Below are positions 6,462 to 10,461 of a DNA stretch of 10,461 bases, in pieces. The translations under genes and the position numbers were made by a program. The notes below the pieces were generated by a model. The model was not told where the DNA came from. It did no database searches and saw only the letters and a list, made by a program, of their open reading frames with translations. How positions within the stretch are numbered: position 1 is the stretch's first letter; the number at the start of each line of letters is the position of its first letter. Source of the DNA: Flammeovirgaceae bacterium (GTDB taxonomy: Bacteria > Bacteroidota > Bacteroidia > Cytophagales > Cyclobacteriaceae); NCBI GenBank assembly GCA_003229495.1, contig QIEB01000661.1, forward strand, positions 1 to 10,461, read 5' to 3'.

Positions 6462-7649
6462 TTATATTTTTCGTAAAAAGTCCACGAATCGGTCTATTTC
6501 CTCTACCGTATTGTAGTAATGAACAGAAGCTCTAATCATTTTGCCCAAATCCCGTGCTTGCATATCCAGTAGTGTGTAGCTGGGCTGTATGATTGAAACG
6601 TTAAACCCAGCCTCATGTAATTGGGCTTTGAGCGGTTGAACCTTAGTTGAGGAAGTAAAGCTGACAATTCCGCATTTCACTTCACCTAAATCATGGACCT
6701 CTAAACCAGGAATCTTAACTAGTTCGCTTCTTAGATAATCTGCTAGATGTTGGATCCGTGCCCAGATTCTTTCAACACCTAATTCCAGCATATACTCAAC
6801 CGCCTTTGCCAGCCCCACTACGCCTGCCAGGTTGCTTTCCCAGTTCTCGAACTTTCTGGCATCTTTACGTGCTGTATAGATTTCTTTGGTTTTCCATTCT
6901 GCTCCCTGAAGGTCCAATACTGCAGGTTCAATCTGTGAGACTTTATCTTGCGAAACATACAAGAATCCTACACCCCTGGGGCCTCTCAAGTATTTTCTAC
7001 TGGTTGCGGACAGGAAGTCACACCCCAACTCTTCGACGTTTAATGGCATCTGACCAACCGATTGACATGCGTCTAACAAATACCAGATGTCATGTTCCCT
7101 GGCAATCGCTCCTACTTTGGCTGCAGGGTTTACCAAGCCTCCATTGGTAGGCACATGAGTTATGGCTATCAGCTTCACCCGGTCATGGATCATTTCAGAT
7201 AGGGCGGTGACATCTATTTGTCCATGATCATCATTGGGTATGGCCTTAACAGCTACCCCCAGCCGTTTCTTTAGTTGCAAAAATGGAATATAGTTACTGG
7301 CATATTCAGAGATAGAGGTAAGAATAGTGTCTCCTGGTTCAAGTGGAATGGATTGATACGCCTGCCCCCAGGCAACAGTGGCATTTTCCATAATGGCGAT
7401 CTCTGATGGGGTACAATTAAGATATTTGGCCAAGGCGGAGTATACAGTGTCAATTTCCGATGAATATTTTGCTGCTGTTTCATATCCACCATAGTTTAAC
7501 TCGTGCTGAATATATTCGATCACTTTATTGCCTACTACCTCCGGCATCAAGGCAGCTCCCGCATTGTTAAAATGAACCACTTGCCGGACACCAGGTGTAG
7601 CTGAGCGAAAGGCCTTGATCTCTTGATGGCTAAAACTAAGGTTGGACAT
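6462..7649 (-). CDS. PLP-dependent class V aminotransferase-fold enzyme (not a typical cysteine desulfurase)
   Basis: The 395-residue protein has the class V aminotransferase fold (PF00266). The PLP-binding lysine is K219 in SATSRKYLRGPRGVGFLY; D193 and Q196 in LLDACQSVGQ contact the ring nitrogen and phenolic oxygen. FNNAGAALMP near the N-terminus and the THVPTNGG strand are also typical. The mobile catalytic cysteine of SufS/IscS enzymes (RxGxHC) is missing; near the C-terminus the protein has M-I-R373-A-S-V-H-Y-Y-N instead. This ending is like isopenicillin-N-epimerase-like members, and R373 probably binds the substrate carboxylate. No signal peptide is visible, so it is cytoplasmic. It may be a lyase, epimerase or aminotransferase on an amino acid; the exact reaction cannot be read. 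It is likely first in a two-gene unit with the amidase, and the terminator at 7687-7715 separates it from the TPR gene. Confidence 0.88.
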   Translation of the reverse strand: MSNLSFSHQEIKAFRSATPGVRQVVHFNNAGAALMPEVVGNKVIEYIQHELNYGGYETAAKYSSEIDTVYSALAKYLNCTPSEIAIMENATVAWGQAYQSIPLEPGDTILTSISEYASNYIPFLQLKKRLGVAVKAIPNDDHGQIDVTALSEMIHDRVKLIAITHVPTNGGLVNPAAKVGAIAREHDIWYLLDACQSVGQMPLNVEELGCDFLSATSRKYLRGPRGVGFLYVSQDKVSQIEPAVLDLQGAEWKTKEIYTARKDARKFENWESNLAGVVGLAKAVEYMLELGVERIWARIQHLADYLRSELVKIPGLEVHDLGEVKCGIVSFTSSTKVQPLKAQLHEAGFNVSIIQPSYTLLDMQARDLGKMIRASVHYYNTVEEIDRFVDFLRKI

Positions 7650-7680
7650 GCCCCAATTTAACTAAATTCCCGGATGCTAA

Positions 7681-7715
7681 AGCACAAAAGAGCCCCACCA
7701 TAGGCGGAGCTCTTT
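7681..7715 (-). terminator. intrinsic terminator of the TPR-like gene
   Basis: Bases 7687-7693 (AAAGAGC) pair with 7709-7715 (GCTCTTT). Inside this, CC/GG steps pair at 7695-7696 with 7706-7707 and at 7698-7699 with 7703-7704, separated by two mismatches around an ATA loop. On the minus strand the stem ends in GCTCTTTTGTGC, giving a run of four T. It lies about 26 bp after the stop of the gene at 7741 and before the next start at 7649, where a terminator for a single-gene unit is expected. Confidence 0.7.
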
Positions 7716-7740
7716 CAAATTGGAAATAATAAATAAGGTG

Positions 7741-8175
7741 TTACCTGGATGCTTTAATATAATGACTTCTGGCTATCATCATTTTCTCGTGAGTAATTGG
7801 ATCTTTGTAGTTTATATCGTGCTCCAACCCAAGGCTTAAGCTTTTTACATAATACTCGAGCGCTTTCTCCGGTAAGTTGTTCAAGTCATAATAGTCTCCC
7901 ATAACCGCCAGGTTATAAGTATTCTCTTTGATCTCAAGTGACCTGTCCAACCATCCTTTGGCTTCTTTTAAGTTCACTTTTTTTCTGATACATTTCTCTG
8001 CGGATAAGGCATATGTATACCAATCGTCTGGAGCAGCTTCTTCTACTGCTTGTCTCGCTTTTTCAGCTGTCCTGTTATTTTCAATTCCCATGGGTGTTGC
8101 ATAAACACTTGAGCTCACAAAAATCGTGGCCAACGCCAACATAATCAATCTTGCATTTTTGGTCCTGTAATTCAT
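7741..8175 (-). CDS. secreted TPR-like repeat protein, function unknown
   Basis: From the ATG at 8175 the product is 144 residues, with a signal peptide (N-terminus MNYRTKNARL, hydrophobic core to about residue 20) and a likely cut after A26 (SSSVYA/TP). The frame stays open to a possible start at 8235, but that would add 20 residues ahead of the signal sequence and would lie on the promoter box at 8233-8240, so I reject it. The mature part has about two tetratricopeptide-like helix pairs: residues ~52-82 (WYTYALSAEKCI, then AKGWLDRSLEI) and ~86-118 (YNLAVMGDYYDLNN, then PEKALEYYVKSLSL). Such repeats usually bind protein partners; no enzyme domain is present. The gene sits between two terminators and is likely transcribed alone. 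Confidence 0.8.
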   Translation of the reverse strand: MNYRTKNARLIMLALATIFVSSSVYATPMGIENNRTAEKARQAVEEAAPDDWYTYALSAEKCIRKKVNLKEAKGWLDRSLEIKENTYNLAVMGDYYDLNNLPEKALEYYVKSLSLGLEHDINYKDPITHEKMMIARSHYIKASR

Positions 8176-8232
8176 TGTAAATGAGGTTAAATTTTCAATT
8201 TGTTTTGATAAGGGACAGGCCAATATTGATAC

Positions 8233-8240
8233 CAAAATTA
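8233..8240 (-). promoter_or_regulatory. -7 promoter box (TAATTTTG) of the TPR-like gene
   Basis: TAATTTTG on the minus strand matches the Bacteroidota -7 pattern TAnnTTTG exactly. No good TTTG lies about 19 bp upstream, so the match is only half of a promoter. Transcription from it would begin near 8227 and leave a leader of about 50 bases before the ATG at 8175. Confidence 0.45.
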
Positions 8241-8273
8241 TTACTTAGCCGCAACTATCTGATAATCTGCTAT

Positions 8274-8305
8274 TTAAAAATTATATACCCCATTTAGGGG
8301 GATAT
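8274..8305 (-). terminator. probable terminator of the ABC permease gene
   Basis: ATAT-A-CCCC (8283-8291) faces GGGG-G-ATAT (8297-8305) around an ATTTA loop: eight pairs with one A/G mismatch. On the minus strand it is followed by AA and five T (8276-8280). It lies about 75 bp after the permease stop. A second, weaker palindrome, ATAAAT-GCCC-ATTTAT (8328-8343), lies between it and the gene. Confidence 0.55.
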
Positions 8306-8379
8306 CAATTTTGTTCGATTTGAGACAATAAATGCCCATTTATGGACAAATAACCTTTTCTTTTCTTTTTCGTTGCCTG

Positions 8380-10461
8380 TCAAATTTCCAATCGCAGAAC
8401 CTCCAAGGGGGGCTTGTTAATAACCTCTCGACTATTCAGAATACCTATTAATACAGTTATGCCAGTTATTAGTAAATAGAGCCAGATCAGTGGCCATGGT
8501 TTGGGAACAAAAGTAGAATCAAAATTAAAATAAGCTAATATCCAGGTGAATATGAGCGAAAGTATCATACCTGCTGTGGAGGCTAAACTTCCAAGAAAAA
8601 AATACTCCAGAGCATTAATGAGCACTATCTGTTTTCGTTGGGCGCCAAGGGTTCTCAATAGCACACTTTCTTTAATCCTCTGAAATTTGCTAATCATCAC
8701 TGAACTTATAAATACAATCAACCCGGTAATTATACTAAAGAGGGCCATAAATCTGATCACAAAGGCCACCTTATCCAGCATGCTATTGATGGTTTTAAGA
8801 ATTAGGGTTAGATCTATTACTGAAATATTGGGAAATTGCCTTACTACTGCCCGTTGGAACGCGGCAGATCTTTGTTCTGAATCCACTTTAGTCATTAAAA
8901 CATGAAATTGAGGGGCTTTTTCCAGTACTCCAATTGGAAACAACACCAAAAAATTTGTCTGTACCCGGTTCCACTGAATTTCGCGTAAGCTGCCCAGGAC
9001 CGTTCGGATGAGTGCACCCTGTACATTGAACAAAAGCTCATCCCCTATTGAAACATTGATCCTTTTTGCGAATCTCTCATCCATGGAAATGTAGATTGTA
9101 TCAGATACAATTTGACCTACGCTATCCCAGGTACCCTCGACCAGCTTTTCGGAATCAATCAGGTGATCACGATAAGTAACCCGATATTCTCGGTTATAAG
9201 CCCATTTTGGATGGTTTAGCGTGGAGTCTTCAGCGGCCGCAAGCTTGTCATAACCGTTAATTTCAATGAGCTGAATAGTCACCACTGGTACTTCCTGTAT
9301 AATGGGCAATTCATGGTCTATAGCTAACTGACGGATATCTTTGGTCTGCTCTGTCTGGATATCGAAAAGTACCATGTTTGGCTGGTCTCCTCTTGATGAA
9401 AACGACACCTGTGACAAAAGTAACTGTTGAATAAAATACATAGTAGCTATCAGGGCCGTCCCCAATCCAATAGAAACGATTAGAATTAAAGTCTGATTCA
9501 TGGGTCGATGCAAATTTGCCAGGCTTTGCCTTACCAGGTAATTCCAGTGCTGTGGGGTAAATTTTTTTAGCAGCCACATTACCAACATTGCCAGCAAACC
9601 CAGGAACCCAAATGCTGCAGCCAGGCCGAGGGTAAAGAAAAGCGCTTCCCGCCATCCTCCAATACCTTGTAGATAGCTAAAGGCCATTATAAATACGAAA
9701 ATGAACAAGCAGACTAACCAAACCGTCCAGTCCGGAGCGCTATTTTTCTCAAATCCTACCCGTAATACTCTGAATGGGGATACTTTTCGAACCCCAAGCA
9801 AAGGCAACAATGCAAATAACAGACTAACTGTAATACCAATCAGGATCCCACTAAATATAGCTGTCCAACTTACTGATAGGCTTACGTCCAATGGGAGGAA
9901 ATCACTGAAAATCAGAGGAAGTACCAGCTGAAGTGCACTACCTCCAGCGGCTCCCAGTATGGAACCAAATACTCCCATGGTTATGATCTGAAAAAGATAG
10001 ATCCAAAAAGATTGATTACCGGTTGCACCCACACAACGCAAAACTGCTATGGTATTCAATTTTTCCTTTACATAAATATGCACGGAGCTGGCTACGCCGA
10101 TACACCCCAACAACAAAGCAGCAAATGATACAAAACTTAAGAATTCCGTGAGATTCTGAAATGATTCACCAAGGTCCAATTTGGTAGTTTCAACGGTGTT
10201 ATAACTGATATTATTCAGTTCCAACCTATCCTTAATTGCTTCCACCTTTTGGTCTATATCATGATTATTTTGGAATTTAAAGTATCTATTATAACGGATA
10301 AGACTGCCCTTTTTCACCAGACCGGTTTGTCCAAGGAAATCCATGGGTATGTAAACAGGAGGTGCAGCGGTAGCCGTGAGGTTTGTTTGTCCAGGAACTT
10401 TCAGTAGACTTCCGGTAATGGCAAAGCTCAGAGATCCTATCTGGACCGAATCCCCTGGCCC
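8380..10461 (-). CDS. YbbP-type ABC transporter permease (FtsX/MacB family), 5' end cut by window
   Basis: The frame is open from the right edge through an internal ATG at 10344 to TGA at 8380-8382, so ~693 C-terminal residues are visible and the true start is outside. Counting from the first visible codon, residues 1-~105 belong to a periplasmic MacB-type core domain. The first FtsX domain follows at ~108-230 with the signature NTIAVLRCVGAT. Two middle helices lie at ~247-265 and ~272-299, and a helix at ~323-347 precedes the second periplasmic domain (~350-560). The last FtsX domain has KESVLLRTLGAQ and ends in PPLEVLRLEI. This double-FtsX layout with about ten membrane helices matches COG3127/YbbP (~800 aa), so roughly 110-150 residues are missing. 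Such permeases pair with a LolD/MacB-like ATPase, here expected beyond the right edge if in the usual order. The family is linked to export or lipid/lipoprotein handling in the inner membrane; the substrate is unknown. Confidence 0.92.
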   Translation of the reverse strand, partial: GPGDSVQIGSLSFAITGSLLKVPGQTNLTATAAPPVYIPMDFLGQTGLVKKGSLIRYNRYFKFQNNHDIDQKVEAIKDRLELNNISYNTVETTKLDLGESFQNLTEFLSFVSFAALLLGCIGVASSVHIYVKEKLNTIAVLRCVGATGNQSFWIYLFQIITMGVFGSILGAAGGSALQLVLPLIFSDFLPLDVSLSVSWTAIFSGILIGITVSLLFALLPLLGVRKVSPFRVLRVGFEKNSAPDWTVWLVCLFIFVFIMAFSYLQGIGGWREALFFTLGLAAAFGFLGLLAMLVMWLLKKFTPQHWNYLVRQSLANLHRPMNQTLILIVSIGLGTALIATMYFIQQLLLSQVSFSSRGDQPNMVLFDIQTEQTKDIRQLAIDHELPIIQEVPVVTIQLIEINGYDKLAAAEDSTLNHPKWAYNREYRVTYRDHLIDSEKLVEGTWDSVGQIVSDTIYISMDERFAKRINVSIGDELLFNVQGALIRTVLGSLREIQWNRVQTNFLVLFPIGVLEKAPQFHVLMTKVDSEQRSAAFQRAVVRQFPNISVIDLTLILKTINSMLDKVAFVIRFMALFSIITGLIVFISSVMISKFQRIKESVLLRTLGAQRKQIVLINALEYFFLGSLASTAGMILSLIFTWILAYFNFDSTFVPKPWPLIWLYLLITGITVLIGILNSREVINKPPLEVLRLEI

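Noticed and set aside
6758..7150. A 130-codon open frame on the plus strand opposite the PLP enzyme.
   Set aside because: Antisense to a well-supported gene, with a low-complexity product rich in Pro and Leu and no domain or signal.
8236..8379. Possible small RNA or riboswitch in the intergenic region before the TPR-like gene.
   Set aside because: The region is AT-rich and holds only simple hairpins explained by termination; no conserved aptamer-like arrangement was seen.
9233..9246. GCGGCCGCAAGCTT, joined NotI and HindIII sites identical to a common expression-vector polylinker (reads as KLAAA on the minus strand).
   Set aside because: It lies in frame inside the second periplasmic domain of the permease and the flanking protein sequence continues smoothly on both sides, with no tag or vector sequence around it. 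I take it as coincidence rather than contamination.

Overview
The window is a stretch of ordinary chromosomal DNA from a member of the Bacteroidota. This placement rests on several signs. There is a promoter of the TTTG-N19-TAnnTTTG type upstream of hutH and an exact TAnnTTTG box upstream of the TPR gene. Start codons lack purine-rich Shine-Dalgarno sites. There is a stand-alone secreted carboxypeptidase-regulatory-like (CarboxypepD_reg) protein, and many small secreted proteins of unknown function. I cannot place it below phylum. Apart from the first gene, everything lies on the minus strand, so the region reads from right to left.

From right to left: (1) the C-terminal ~693 residues of a YbbP-type (COG3127-like) ABC-transporter permease, cut by the right edge of the window and followed by a likely terminator; (2) a short secreted TPR-like protein with its own promoter box and a good terminator, so a single-gene unit; (3) a PLP-dependent class V aminotransferase-fold enzyme and, 57 bp downstream, a lipoprotein amidase of the amidase-signature family, plausibly cotranscribed; (4) a tight pair, 17 bp apart, of a small exported/membrane protein of unknown function and a CarboxypepD_reg protein; (5) histidine ammonia-lyase (hutH) with its own promoter and no other hut gene in view; (6) a membrane-anchored serine hydrolase of the class C beta-lactamase/penicillin-binding-protein fold. 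On the plus strand at the left edge, a small two-helix membrane protein converges on the serine hydrolase and overlaps it by four bases.

The genes do not form one obvious pathway. hutH makes urocanate from histidine. The amidase, the serine hydrolase and the two small exported proteins act at or outside the inner membrane. The permease belongs to an export or lipid-handling type of ABC system whose ATPase must lie outside the window. I found no mobile element, CRISPR array, RNA gene, phage gene or defence system. The useful observations are at the level of start sites, promoters, terminators and active-site details. I do not see a convincing undescribed system.
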